A stretch of DNA of 64,000 nucleotides from Mixophyes australis (lineage: Eukaryota; Chordata; Amphibia; Anura; Limnodynastidae). This document shows, in pieces, positions 25,270-36,013 of this stretch. The translations under genes were made by a program, and so were the position numbers. The notes below the pieces were generated by a model. It searched no databases. It was given only the letters and a program-made list of their open reading frames with translations, and was not told the DNA's origin. Within the stretch, counting starts at the first letter, position 1; each line of letters starts with the position of its first letter. The stretch lies in the NCBI GenBank assembly GCA_036250195.1, contig JAVHZZ010000002.1:72076252-72140251 (forward strand), written 5' to 3'.

Positions 25270-25500
25270 ATTAAAACATCCCAGCTAGACTGCTCCACTC
25301 TGCCAAAAATTTGCCCCTCTCATTCACACTCTTTACAGGACTTTTTTCAGACTTTTGTATTCTGTGTAATGCCCTCCCTTGCACAACAAGGCTTCCACCT
25401 TCCCCCTTTGCCTCCAAACCTTTAAGTGCTCCCATAAAAACTCATCTTTTAGGCCATACTTGTGTTCCCAGGCACATGAGAGAACAGGCCCTCCTCCTGT
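25270..25500 (+). repeat. possible L2 reverse-transcriptase C-terminal relic
   Basis: The frame near 25,370-25,470 reads LPCTTRLPPSPFASKPLSA then KTHLLGHTCVP, similar in layout to the C-terminal end of L2-type proteins (compare LPSGLQTF and LRSHLFRQAY at 400-460). The match is short and the ends are unknown. Confidence 0.4.
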
Positions 25501-25940
25501 ATCCTGATCACTACCCAGTAAAGTTGGCGGAATGGGAGCCTCAATGATGCGATTTATGGGAAGTTGTGTAATATTGGCCCGCCCAATGGTACATCAATGC
25601 TATTACAGGGGGGAATTATGTGTTGCCCCCCCTCCCCCAGTAGGGAGAAGAGTAAAGTAGCTAAGTATTCTTTAGGCCTTCTGAATGGATCACATAGCCA
25701 CACTAAGCTCGTATTCCCATTGTAGTCTGGCTGGACCAATATGTGGCACTTACTCTCATGTATGAAACTCATATCTCGCCAGCAAGGTCCTTATACCGTC
25801 TGTCTGTTAATTCTGAATTATAATATTCAGCTGGCAGTGTAGTATAATACAATAGATTTCCTGAACACACAGTATTGGAAATAAGGATGAAAAGGTAATT
25901 TAAAAATGTCCTTCCTGTATTTTACACACTAAGATAACTC

Positions 25941-26065
25941 GTATCTTATATATAAGCTATAAAAGATATTATATACCCATAAAAATGCAAGTAAAGTTGG
26001 CAAAGTATGGCCCAAATAAGTATGGTTTACTAAGGCATGCAGGTAAAACAATTATTGAAATAAAT

Positions 26066-26127
<62 letters not shown>
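25941..26127 (-). repeat. dispersed repeat with (GATA)n, pair of 57,429-57,604
   Basis: The complement of 25,941-26,066 matches 57,484-57,604 closely (AATAATTGTTTTACCTGC, then CTTAGTAAACC, TTATTTGGGCCATACTTTGC). Both copies carry a GATA/TATC microsatellite at the same edge, here 26,067-26,127. The family is not one I recognise. Confidence 0.75.
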
Positions 26128-26130
<3 letters not shown>

Positions 26131-26182
26131 AGATAAATAAAACTTTAGATCCACCCCTACACTGTAGATGTATCTGGACCAC

Positions 26183-26280
26183 AGGTAGGTAACTTATGAC
26201 CTTCTAGCCACAAGTCCAGGCTGACAAGCTTGGATTTGTAGTTCTAGAACAGCTAGAGGTTCACATTTTAGCCAAACCTT
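26183..26280. repeat. relic of a palindromic hAT MITE
   Basis: GGTAGGTAACTTATGACCTT, CACAAGTCCAGGCTGACAAG and TTTGTAGTTCTAGAACAGCT follow the order of a palindromic 'tgtagtt / acaagtcc' MITE group like that at 62,518. Ends are decayed. Confidence 0.4.
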
Positions 26281-26344
26281 TTGTATACTATAAGATGTTA
26301 AATGGAGGATCTATTTTGCTTTAGTTTACTTTTAACTATTTTTT

Positions 26345-26660
26345 TAAATTAAGATAGTAGTGCTATTAAGGACCGCCATATTACATCCCAAGGGCTTTGT
26401 TTAGAGTTAGCAGAAAAGCCAAAACCATGCCACACTGCAAGGGGGCAAATTTAAATTGTGCGGTCAGATGTATAATTGGGAGGAGGCATGTCCTAGGTCA
26501 ACTCTAGATTTCAGTGTAAAAGTAAAGCTGTCCGCATGTGTCTGAAACATACAAAAGTAGACAGTATTTTCACTACATGCAAAACAATGCTGCACCCCTT
26601 GGTTTGTTCGGGAGCAAATTTGCACTTTTTTTTCTTTGCTCGTAACTGAGGCCCTAAATG
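26345..26660 (-). mobile_element. MITE of the 12,061 family, minus orientation
   Basis: Minus-strand reading shows the shared interior. On the plus strand the landmarks are GGGGCAAATTTAAATTGTGC, GGAGGCATGTCCTAGGTCAA and CATGCAAAACAATG. The right end (TTTGCTCGTAACTGAGGCCC) is the GGGCCT..GAGTTAGGAGCAAA type, as in 60,490 and 62,975. Confidence 0.7.
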
Positions 26661-26792
26661 TGATGGCATATAACAATCCATACAGTATATTATTTCCACA
26701 TGTGATAATATTTTTCATGTGTATTTGACTGGGGTCAGTGCACTTTCTGTTATTAATCTTCATCTCCTACTCATCCAGATCCAGCAAACTTG

Positions 26793-26863
26793 TGAGGGAC
26801 TGATGGACTGATGGACTGAGGGACTGATGGACTGATGGACTGATGGACTGAGGGACTGAGGGA
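26793..26863 (+). repeat. minisatellite of GGACTGATGGACTGAGG type
   Basis: Seven or eight copies of GACTGATG/GACTGAGG words run up to the hAT MITE that begins at 26,864, and one more partial copy (CTGAGGGACCGATG) follows that element, so the MITE landed inside the array. Confidence 0.85.
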
Positions 26864-27123
26864 CAGGGCCATCTTAACAACATTATGGGCCCCCGGGCAA
26901 AGCAGTGCACCAGGGCCCCTAGATATAGATATATAGATGTATACAGATACAGATATATAGAGATAGATAGATGTACTTGCTCAGTGACCCTTGTAGGTTT
27001 TTTTTGCAGGTTTTTTCTTTTGCAGGATTATTTATTCTCATTAAGAGCCGTGCCTATGGGGCCCCCTTGCCCGTGGGGCCCCCGGGCAGCTGCCCATCGT
27101 GCCCAATGGAAAAGATGGCCCTG
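26864..27123. mobile_element. hAT MITE (CAGGGCCATCTT family)
   Basis: The ends CAGGGCCATCTTAACAACAT and GGAAAAGATGGCCCTG are inverted, and CTGAGGGA is duplicated exactly on both sides (26,856-26,863 and 27,124-27,131). The target lies in a repeat with similar words, so the duplication is weaker proof than in unique DNA. A second copy of the family, in reverse, is at 39,485-39,742. The interior has ATAGATAT/GATACAGATA words and no coding capacity. Confidence 0.9.
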
Positions 27124-27131
27124 CTGAGGGA

Positions 27132-27639
27132 CCGATGGGCTGCCTATTGGAAGAATTGGGCACTTTTTACAACAAAGGACACACAGCTTTCCTATGTAGA
27201 TGTGTGATACCTAATAACCAAGGATCTAGTACGAATGCTCATTTGTATCTTACGGAGGTGACATGATGTTTTTAGATGTGTTCAGAGCAATTTTGATATT
27301 GTAAGTGGTATTCCTAGATATTTTAATTTGGATAAATAAAAAGTAATGGACTGAACCTTTCTGGTTGTTGTCTGTTCTCTCTTCCTGTCACTTTGAGCAC
27401 ACACGTCAGAACAAAGGCATCAACAGAAGGTCTATTACAGTCGGTGATATCTTCCTTATGTTGTGTCACATCTGAGAGAAGATCCAAGGGGCCGCAAAGC
27501 CTAGTGCTGGCAATAGCAAATTCGGGGGAACCATACACTTTTTGTCCTCCCCCCATTTTGATAGCACCGGCCTAGGGTTGGTTAAACTGTTTGTTGGGAG
27601 GTTGGGGAAAGGGGGGCTATGCTATTTAATTTAATATTA
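27132..27639. other. unassigned sequence
   Basis: No gene or clear repeat. The minus-strand frame around 27,323-27,556 has no recognised domain. Confidence 0.35.
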
Positions 27640-27826
27640 TTTATTTCTCTATCTGCCTTACCGGTCCACTGTGACTGATACACTAAAAGTGTATCAGGCA
27701 CAATAGCCTCATAAGGCAGACAGAAAGGTGTGTCTTACTAAGTGCATGCAATTTACACACTATTTCGGTGCAACTCGGAATCCCTATGGGAAATTACAGG
27801 ATGCAATTTGCACTTACACCTAAAAT
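27640..27826. repeat. MITE relic interrupted by the 9.2-kb hAT element
   Basis: ACACTAAAAGTGTATCAGGC and CAACTCGGAATCCCTATGGG match, in inverted order, parts of the 24,146-24,687 element. The large hAT element inserted at CCTAAAAT (27,819-27,826), and the relic resumes at 37,018. Confidence 0.5.
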
Positions 27827-27839
27827 TAGGGATGTGCAC

Positions 27840-27985
27840 CGGCGACTTTTGAGGTCTCGTGTTTTGTGTTTTGGATCCGGATTTTCGTTATTTTTGAGGT
27901 TCGGATTTGTCTCGCAAAACACTTGACGAAAGGTCTCGGTTCGGATTTAAGGTATTGGATTCGGATTTTTTTTGAAAAAAACATA
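27840..27985. promoter_or_regulatory. left subterminal motif cluster of the hAT element
   Basis: GGATCCGGATT, GGTTCGGATTTGTCTCG, GGTTCGGATTTAAGG and GGATTCGGATT crowd into about 120 bases. The same TCGGAT/ATCCGA word is dense at the right end. Ac-type elements carry clustered subterminal transposase-binding repeats (established), so binding sites are a reasonable inference. Confidence 0.55.
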
Positions 27986-28141
27986 AAAAGTTTAAAAATC
28001 AAGTTTTTGGGCTTATTTTCACTCCTAGGCTATTATTAACCTCAATAACATTCAATAACAAGCATTTCCACTAATTTACAGTGTATTCTGAACACCTCAC
28101 AATATAGTTATTAGTCCAAAACGTTGCAACAAGGTATCTTT

Positions 28142-30885
28142 CTGGACTGCGTAGAGGAGTGGGTCACCACAATATATATTAAAAACCCTGAACTTTTATG
28201 ATTCGCACCAATAAATGTACCTGGACTGCGTAGAGGAGTGGGTCACCACAATATATATTAAAAACCCTGAACTTTTATGAATCGCATCAATAAATGTACC
28301 TGGACTGCGTAGAGGAGTGGGTCACCACAATATATATTAAAAACCCTGAACTTTTATGAATCGCACCAATAAATGTACCTGGACTGCGTAGAGGAGTGGG
28401 TCACCACAATATATTAAAAACCCTGAACTTTTATGATTCGCACCAATAATTGTACCTGGACTGCGTAGAGGAGTGGGTCACCACAATATCTTAAAAACCC
28501 TGAACTTTTATGATTCGCACCAATAATTGTACCTGCACTGCGTAGAGGAGTGGGTCACCACAATATCTTAAAAACCCTGAACTTTTATGATTCGCACCAA
28601 TAATTGTACCTGGACTGCGTAGAGGAGTGGGTCACCACAATATCTTAAAAACCCTGAACTTTTATGATTCGCACCAATAATTGTACCTGGACTGCGTAGA
28701 GGAGTGGGTCACCACAATATCTTAAAAACCCTGAACTTTTATGATTCGCACCAATAATTGTACCTGCACTGCGTAGAGGAGTGGGTCACCACAATATCTT
28801 AAAAACCCTGAACTTTTATGATTCGCACCAATAATTGTACCTGGACTGCGTAGAGGAGTGGGTCACCACAATATCTTAAAAACCCTGAACTTTTATGATT
28901 CGCACCAATAATTGTACCTGGACTGCGTAGAGGAGTGGGTCACCACAATATCTTAAAAACCCTGAACTTTTATGATTCGCACCAATAATTGTACCTGGAC
29001 TGCGTAGAGGAGTGGGTCACCACAATATCTTAAAAACCCTGAACTTTTATGATTCGCACCAATAATTGTACCTGGACTGCGTAGAGGAGTGGGTCACCAC
29101 AATATATTAAAAACCCTGAACTTTTATGATTCGCACCAATAATTGTACCTGGACTGCGTAGAGGAGTGGGTCACCACAATATCTTAAAAACCCTGAACTT
29201 TTATGATTCGCACCAATAATTGTAACTGGACTGCGTAGAGGAGTGGGTCACCACAATATCTTAAAAACCCTGAACTTTTATGATTCGCACCAATAATTGT
29301 ACCTGGACTGCGTAGAGGAGTGGGTCACCACAATATCTTAAAAACCCTGAACTTTTATGATTCGCACCAATAATTGTACCTGGACTGCGTAGAGGAGTGG
29401 GTCACCACAATATATTAAAAACCCTGAACTTTTATGATTCGCACCAATAATTGTACCTGGACTGCGTAGAGGAGTGGGTCACCACAATATCTTAAAAACC
29501 CTGAACTTTTATGATTCGCACCAATAATTGTAACTGGACTGCGTAGAGGAGTGGGTCACCACAATATCTTAAAAACCCTGAACTTTTATGATTCGCACCA
29601 ATAATTGTACCTGGACTGCGTAGAGGAGTGGGTCACCACAATATCTTAAAAACCCTGAACTTTTATGATTCGCACCAATAATTGTACCTGGACTGCGTAG
29701 AGGAGTGGGTCACCACAATATCTTAAAAACCCTGAACTTTTATGATTCGCACCAATAATTGTACCTGGACTGCGTAGAGGAGTGGGTCACCACAATATCT
29801 TAAAAACCCTGAACTTTTATGATTCGCACCAATAATTGTACCTGGACTGCGTAGAGGAGTGGGTCACCACAATATATTAAAAACCCTGAACTTTTATGAT
29901 TCGCACCAATAATTGTACCTGGACTGCGTAGAGGAGTGGGTCACCACAATATATTAAAAACCCTGAACTTTTATGATTCGCACCAATAATTGTACCTGGA
30001 CTGCGTAGAGGAGTGGGTCACCACAATATCTTAAAAACCCTGAACTTTTATGATTCGCACCAATAATTGTACCTGGACTGCGTAGAGGAGTGGGTCACCA
30101 CAATATCTTAAAAACCCTGAACTTTTATGATTCGCACCAATAATTGTACCTGGACTGCGTAGAGGAGTGGGTCACCACAATATATTAAAAACCCTGAACT
30201 TTTATGATTCGCACCAATAATTGTACCTGGACTGCGTAGAGGAGTGGGTCACCACAATATCTTAAAAACCCTGAACTTTTATGATTCGCACCAATAATTG
30301 TAACTGGACTGCGTAGAGGAGTGGGTCACCACAATATCTTAAAAACCCTGAACTTTTATGATTCGCACCAATAATTGTACCTGGACTGCGTAGAGGAGTG
30401 GGTCAGCACAATATCTTAAAAACCCTGAACTTTTATGATTCGCACCAATAATTGTACCTGGACTGCGTAGAGGAGTGGGTCACCACAATATATTAAAAAC
30501 CCTGAACTTTTATGATTCGCACCAATAATTGTACCTGGACTGCGTAGAGGAGTGGGTCACCACAATATCTTAAAAACCCTGAACTTTTATGATTCGCACC
30601 AATAATTGTAACTGGACTGCGTAGAGGAGTGGGTCACCACAATATCTTAAAAACCCTGAACTTTTATGATTCGCACCAATAATTGTACCTGGACTGCGTA
30701 GAGGAGTGGGTCACCACAATATCTTAAAAACCCTGAACTTTTATGATTCGCACCAATAATTGTACCTGGACTGCGTAGAGGAGTGGGTCACCACAATATC
30801 TTAAAAACCCTGAACTTTTATGATTCGCACCAATAATTGTACCTGGACTGCGTAGAGGAGTGGGCACTGGGCACCACAATAAAAT
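28142..30885 (+). repeat. 77-bp satellite inside the hAT element, about 36 copies
   Basis: The unit starts CTGGACTGCGTAGAGGAGTG and continues through GGTCACCACAATAT, AAAACCCTGAACTTTTATGA and CACCAATAATTGTAC. The first four copies have ATATATATT or ATATATT where most others have ATATCTT, giving 77- to 79-base units. Copies are nearly identical. The last (30,843) is disrupted at GGGCACTGGGCACC. The unit resembles part of the 446-bp repeat at 31,085-32,600 and a stretch of the transposase gene near 34,684-34,720. Confidence 0.97.
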
Positions 30886-30886
30886 A

Positions 30887-31085
30887 TATAAAAAACCTTC
30901 AACAGATCTGCATTACACTACACATACGGCTGCTCCTCCATCCTCTCCATCATATACATGTTGGAGTTTTAGCGTGTGACAACCTCTTGTTTTTGATAAT
31001 GTCAGTGCATTTTGAATATTTTTCAATTTGCCCCACACCACTGAATGTACTTTATCTTTGATACGCAATACGCATCTATCTATCT
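30887..31085. pseudogene. decayed copy of transposase-gene fragment
   Basis: GCTGCTCCTCCATCCTCTCC, TTGGAGTTTTAGCGTGTGAC and AACCTCTTGTTT at 30,930-30,992 match the transposase gene at about 34,046-34,112 (GCTGCTCCTCCATCCTCTGC, GTGGAGTTCCAGCGCGTCAC, AACCTCTTGTTT). It is broken by stops and lies between the satellite and the 446-bp repeats. Confidence 0.7.
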
Positions 31086-32600
31086 TGACTGCGTAGTGTG
31101 GTGGCCCCGGTACCCAATTTGATACCGAGGCCACAATACCTCCTCCAAACATGGTACAGACAATTCGTCATTGAGATCCCAGACAGACAGGGTCAAAGTG
31201 TTATTGTTTGACTTTGTAAACCCAAAAAACTGTCCCTGTTGCACATAGTCGTGCAATGAAGACTGACTTTTTCATTTAAAGGCACGATCTTTCAAGTGTA
31301 GTGTTTGTAAGTCTAAGTCATATTATACTTTTGGTAAAATTGGTTTATTTTGTTCCTCTTTATGGTAATTAATTAGTAATAGAATTAAAGTATGAAATAG
31401 AATTAAAGTATGAAATATAATTAAAGTATGAAATAGAGTGGTATAGAGTTGTAGTGTGGTATAGATAGAGTGGTCCACACAGTATAATAATAAAACCCTC
31501 AACTGGTCTGAATTCCACCAAACAAGTATCTGGACTGCGTAGTGGGGTGGCCCCGGTACCCAATTTGATACCGGGGCCACAATACCTCCTCCAAACATGG
31601 TACAGACAATTCGTCATTGAGATCCCAGACAGACAGGGTCGAAGTGTTATTGTTTGACTTTGTAAACCCAAAAAAATGTCCCTGTTGCACATAGTCGTGC
31701 AATGAAGACTGACTTTTTCATTTAAAGGCACGATCTTTCAAGTGTAGTGTTTGTAAGTCTAAGTCATATTATACTTTTGGTAAAATTGGTTTATTTTGTT
31801 CCTCTTTATGGTAATTAATTAGTAATAGAATTAAAGTATGAAATAGAATTAAAGTATGAAATAGAATTAAAGTATGAAATAGAGTGGTATAGAGTTGTAG
31901 TGTGGTATAGATAGAGTGGTCCACACAATATAATAATAAAACCCTCAACTGGTCTGAATTCCACCAAACAAGTATCTGGACTGCGTAGTGGGGTGGCCCC
32001 GGTACCCAATTTGATACCGGGGCCACAATACCTCCTCCAAACATGGTACAGACAATTCGTCATTGAGATCCCAGACAGACAGGGTCAAAGTGTTATTGTT
32101 TGACTTTGTAAACCCAAAAAACTGTCCCTGTTGCACATAGTCGTGCAATGAAGACTGACTTTTTCATTTAAAGGCACGATCTTTCAAGTGTAGTGTTTGT
32201 AAGTCTAAGTCATATTATACTTTTGGTAAAATTGGTTTATTTTGTTCCTCTTTATGGTAATTAATTAGTAATAGAATTAAAGTATGAAATAGAATTAAAG
32301 TATGAAATAGAATTAAAGTATGAAATAGAGTGGTATAGAGTTGTAGTGTGGTATAGATAGAGTGGTCCACACAATATAATAATAAAACCCTCAACTGGTC
32401 TGAATTCCACCAAACAAGTATCTGGACTGCGTAGTGGGGTGGCCCCGGTACCCAATTTGATACCGGGGCCACAATACCTCCTCCAAACATGGTACAGACA
32501 ATTCGTCATTGAGATCCCAGACAGACAGGGTCAAAGTGTTATTGTTTGACTTTGTAAACCCAAAAAAATGTCCCTGTTGCACATAGTCGTGCAATGGACA
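31085..32600 (-). repeat. 446-bp tandem repeat, about 3.4 copies
   Basis: The block with GGTACCCAATTTGATACCGG and CACAATACCTCCTCCAAACA recurs near 31,110, 31,555, 32,001 and 32,447. Each copy contains a short internal run of AATTAAAGTATGAAATAG. On the minus strand a piece reads EEVLWPRYQI, close to MEVLCPRYQIP of the transposase, and the DNA aligns with the gene at about 34,684-34,750. Three equal minus-strand frames of 82-91 codons are products of the repetition. Confidence 0.9.
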
Positions 32601-32990
32601 GTTACTTTTTTATTGAAAGACTCAAGCTTTCAAGTGTAGTGTTTATAAAATATAAACAACAATACAGTAGTTTTAGAGCACGTCAATACCTCTTGTTTTA
32701 AATTATGACACGGCATTTTACTTTTGGTTTAATTTCTTGTATTTTTTTAAATTTGGTTTTACTTTTTGAACATGGCAAACGACTGTTGATTGGTCATATA
32801 ATGCCAAAAAAAAAGGTCCAAGATGGAATTGTCCTTGGGCCCTCACACCCACCCTTATGTTGTTGAAATAGGACATGCACACTTTAACAAACCAATCATT
32901 TCAGCGACAGGGCCTACCAAACAACTTTGGCTGAAATGATTGGTTTGTTTGGGCCCCCACATCAAAAAAGCTATTCATCTCTCCCTGTAC
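32601..32990. other. transposase-derived debris and a local inverted repeat
   Basis: CATGGCAAACGACTGTTG at 32,770 equals a stretch of the transposase gene at 34,868, and TACCTCTTGTTTTAAATTAT near 32,690 resembles 34,100. AAACCAATCATTTCAGC (32,889) and its inverse TGAAATGATTGGTTTG (32,932) can pair as a stem just beyond the gene's 3' end and might mark the transcript end; this is only suggested. Confidence 0.5.
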
Positions 32991-33004
32991 AGACTAAACA
33001 GGCT

Positions 33005-36001
33005 CTACTGAGGCAAGATGTCGTCCTCATCCTCAACCTCTGATTCCTCTCCCCCTACAGTGTGTACTTCCTCCTCATCACACATTATCAATTCGTCCCC
33101 GCTGGACTCCACAACCACAGGTCCCTCTGTACTATCTGGAGGGCAGTGCTGTACTTCATTGAGGAATTGATTATTCATTTTTATAAACATCATTTTTTCA
33201 ACGTTATGAGGAAGCAACCTCCTTCGCCGCTCACTGACCAGGTTCCCCGCTGCACTAAAAACTCTTTCCGAGTACACACTGGAGGCGGGACAACTCAGGT
33301 AAAATAGAGCCAGTTTGTACAGGGGCTTCCAAACTGCCTTTTTTTCCTGCCAGTAACAATATGGACTGTCTGACATGTCTACTTGGATGGTGTCAGCAAA
33401 GTAATCATCCACAATTTTTTCTATTGTGACAGCATCCAATGCAGCGACAGTAGACATGTCTGCAATGGTTGGCAGGTCCTTCAGTCCGGACCAGATGTTA
33501 TCAGCATCCCCGCCAGCGCCTCTTTTGGGAAAACTGAGCTTTTTCCTCGCAGCCATAGATGTGGAAGAAAATGAGGGTGGAGCTGTTGGCATGTCACGGT
33601 CCTCTTCAGAGGACAATCTCCTGACCAGCAGGTCTTTGCACCGCTGTAGACTTGTGTCCGCCGGAAACAGAGACACAACATACGCTTTAAACCGAGGATC
33701 GAGCACGGTGGCCAGAATGTATTCCTCTGACTTTAAAAGAGTGACCACCCTCGGATCCTGGCAAAGCGTACGAAGGGCTACATCCACAAGAGCTACATGC
33801 TTGGTGTAATCGCAATGGCTTACCAGCTTCTCCCTCACTTTCTCCAGCTGCTTCTGCAACAGCCTGATCAGGGGAATGACCTGACTCAAGCTGGCAGTGT
33901 CGGAACTGACTTCTCGTGTGGCAAGTTCAAATGGCTGCAGAACCTTGCACAACACGGAAATCAGTCTCCACTGCGCTTGACTGAGGCGCATCCCCACTCC
34001 TTTGCCTATGTCGTAGGTGGCTGTGTAGGCCTGAATGGCCTTTTGCTGCTCCTCCATCCTCTGCAGCATATAGAGGGTGGAGTTCCAGCGCGTCACAACC
34101 TCTTGTTTGAGGTGATGGCAGGGCAGGTTCATGCTTTTTTGATGTGCCTCTAGTCTGCGGTAGGCACTGGCTGAATGCCGAAAGTGTCCAGCAATTTTGC
34201 GCGCCACCGCAAGCATCTCCTGCACACCCCTGTCACTCTTGAGGTAATGCTGCACCACCAAATTAATGGTGTGGGCAAAACATGGGACGTGCTGGAAATT
34301 GCCCATATTTAATGCCCGCACAATGTTACTGGCATTGTCTGACACCACAAATCCCCATGAGAGTCTAAGTGGGGTAAGCCACTGGGAGATAATTTCCCTC
34401 ATTTTCTCTAATATGTTGTCAGCGTTGTGCCTCTTATTAAAGCCTGTAATGCACAATGTTGCCTGCCTTTGCATGAGCAGCCATTTTGTAGATGCTGCTA
34501 CTGATGCAGCTGTTGCTGTTGCTGCGGAAGGGGATGCATCTACCCAGTGGGCTGTCACAGTCATATAGTCCTTCGTTTGCCCAGAACCACTTGTCCACAT
34601 GTCCGTGGTTAAGTGGACAGTGGGTACAACCGCATTTTTAAGAGCACTGAGGACACTTGATCGTACTTCTCTGTACATTTTTGGTATCGCCTGCCTAGTG
34701 AAGTGGAATCTCGAGGGGATTTGGTACCGGGGACACAATACCTCCATCAACCCTCTAAATCCCACTCCACTGATGGCGGACACCGGGCGCACGTCTAACA
34801 CCAACATTGCAGTTACAGCCGCAGTTATACGCTTTGCAATAGGGTGACTACTATCGTATTTTGTGGTCATGGCAAACGACTGTTGGACGGTCAATTGTTT
34901 TGTGAAAGACTTAGCGGTCTTACGACTTCCCCTCTGGGAAGATGACCGACTAACAGCAGCAACAGCAGCAGTGGCAGTAGTAGGCGTACCGCTGCAGGAT
35001 TCCTCGGATGAATCCCGTATTGAGGAGGACTCAGTCTGGCTGCTGACTTGGGCTGCAGGACTGAATCTGATGGAGATTGTGGAGGAAGTTGACGAGGAGG
35101 GTGTTGCTGGTGTGTATCCAACTGGACCACGGGATTTAGGTGTCCCTGTACCGATGAGGGTCCTAGCCCCAGTTCCTGAACTAACCACTGAACTATGAAG
35201 GTTATTCAGGTGACGTATAAGGGAGGATGTTCCTAGGTGGGCAAGATCCTTACCCCTGCTTATTTGAGCTTTACATAAGCTACATATGGCCATACATTGG
35301 TTGTCTGGATTTGGATAAAAATAACTCCAGACCGAAGAGGTGCATTTTTTGGTCTTCTGACCAGGCATGACGATGGGCTTTTTCATCCCATGGACATCAG
35401 CTGTTTCCCCCCCTGGTGCCTCATTTACAATAACCACATCACCATCCTCATCATCAAGTTCCTCCACAGCGCCAGCTACATCATCAATAGCCTCCTCCCG
35501 AGCCACCTCTTCCCGTACAGTGATGGGAAGGTCAGGCTTGACAACCACCAACACCCTTGGACTCGCCTTGGGGATTTGTGATAATTTCTCTTTAGAAGGC
35601 AGAGTTGTTTGCTGTTTTGTTGCTGACAGCATAACTCTCTTCAATTTTTTGTAGGGGGGGGGAGGAGGAGGAGGGCTAAGATCCGTGGGTGAAGCTGAAC
35701 CACTAGTCATGAACACGGGCCAGGGCCTAAGCCGTTCCTTGCCACTCCGTGTCGTAAATGGCATATTGGCAACTTTACGTTTCTCCTCAGATGATTTAAA
35801 GTTTCTCTTTTTGCTACTTTTTCTTAACTTGGGCTTTTTGGATTTTACATGCCCGGTACTACGAGATTGGGCATCGGGCTTGGAAGACGACGTTGATGGC
35901 ATTTCATCGTCTATGTCATGACTAGTGGCAGCAGCTTCAGCATTAGGAGGAAGTGGGTCTTGATCTTTCCCTACTTTATCCTCCAAATTTTTGGTCTCCA
36001 T
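33005..36001 (-). CDS. hAT (Ac-like) transposase with BED zinc finger, 998 aa
   Basis: This would be the enzyme that excises and reinserts the surrounding element. I start at the ATG at 36,001 (METKNLEDKV); the open frame extends 4 codons further to a GTG that is unlikely to be used. An acidic, Ser/Lys-rich N-terminus with a poly-Pro stretch near residue 110 leads to a BED finger at about 224-269: W225, C240xxC243, H264 and H269. A Ser-rich linker follows. The hAT catalytic region has the first Asp in VHLTTDMWTS (D467), the second in FVVSDNASN (D555), the family Cys-Phe-Ala-His motif at 574-577, and TRWNSTLYML with W639. The C-terminal hAT dimerisation segment (about 876-945) has LSCPASSVYSERVFSAAGN; E912 there is the likely third acidic residue. 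No stops or frameshifts interrupt it. The C-terminus is acidic (EESEVEDEDDILPQ). It is long for the family because of the extended head and linker. Host-domesticated ZBED genes are related, but intact ends and target duplication argue for a transposon gene. Confidence 0.95.
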   Translation of the reverse strand: METKNLEDKVGKDQDPLPPNAEAAATSHDIDDEMPSTSSSKPDAQSRSTGHVKSKKPKLRKSSKKRNFKSSEEKRKVANMPFTTRSGKERLRPWPVFMTSGSASPTDLSPPPPPPPYKKLKRVMLSATKQQTTLPSKEKLSQIPKASPRVLVVVKPDLPITVREEVAREEAIDDVAGAVEELDDEDGDVVIVNEAPGGETADVHGMKKPIVMPGQKTKKCTSSVWSYFYPNPDNQCMAICSLCKAQISRGKDLAHLGTSSLIRHLNNLHSSVVSSGTGARTLIGTGTPKSRGPVGYTPATPSSSTSSTISIRFSPAAQVSSQTESSSIRDSSEESCSGTPTTATAAVAAVSRSSSQRGSRKTAKSFTKQLTVQQSFAMTTKYDSSHPIAKRITAAVTAMLVLDVRPVSAISGVGFRGLMEVLCPRYQIPSRFHFTRQAIPKMYREVRSSVLSALKNAVVPTVHLTTDMWTSGSGQTKDYMTVTAHWVDASPSAATATAASVAASTKWLLMQRQATLCITGFNKRHNADNILEKMREIISQWLTPLRLSWGFVVSDNASNIVRALNMGNFQHVPCFAHTINLVVQHYLKSDRGVQEMLAVARKIAGHFRHSASAYRRLEAHQKSMNLPCHHLKQEVVTRWNSTLYMLQRMEEQQKAIQAYTATYDIGKGVGMRLSQAQWRLISVLCKVLQPFELATREVSSDTASLSQVIPLIRLLQKQLEKVREKLVSHCDYTKHVALVDVALRTLCQDPRVVTLLKSEEYILATVLDPRFKAYVVSLFPADTSLQRCKDLLVRRLSSEEDRDMPTAPPSFSSTSMAARKKLSFPKRGAGGDADNIWSGLKDLPTIADMSTVAALDAVTIEKIVDDYFADTIQVDMSDSPYCYWQEKKAVWKPLYKLALFYLSCPASSVYSERVFSAAGNLVSERRRRLLPHNVEKMMFIKMNNQFLNEVQHCPPDSTEGPVVVESSGDELIMCDEEEVHTVGGEESEVEDEDDILPQ

Positions 36002-36013
36002 TATATGTAGCAC

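Noticed and set aside
24899..25425. Frames on both strands with the same Arg/Leu-rich peptide
   Set aside because: They arise from the palindromic MITE at 24,989-25,176.
28142..30885. Regular repeat array considered as a CRISPR
   Set aside because: Units are contiguous 77-bp repeats without unique spacers, inside a eukaryotic transposon.
31323..32594. Three near-identical 82-91-codon minus-strand frames
   Set aside because: They are copies within the 446-bp repeat of the hAT element and include only a scrap of transposase sequence.
33383..35654. Plus-strand frames opposite the hAT transposase
   Set aside because: Antisense shadows of the 998-codon gene.
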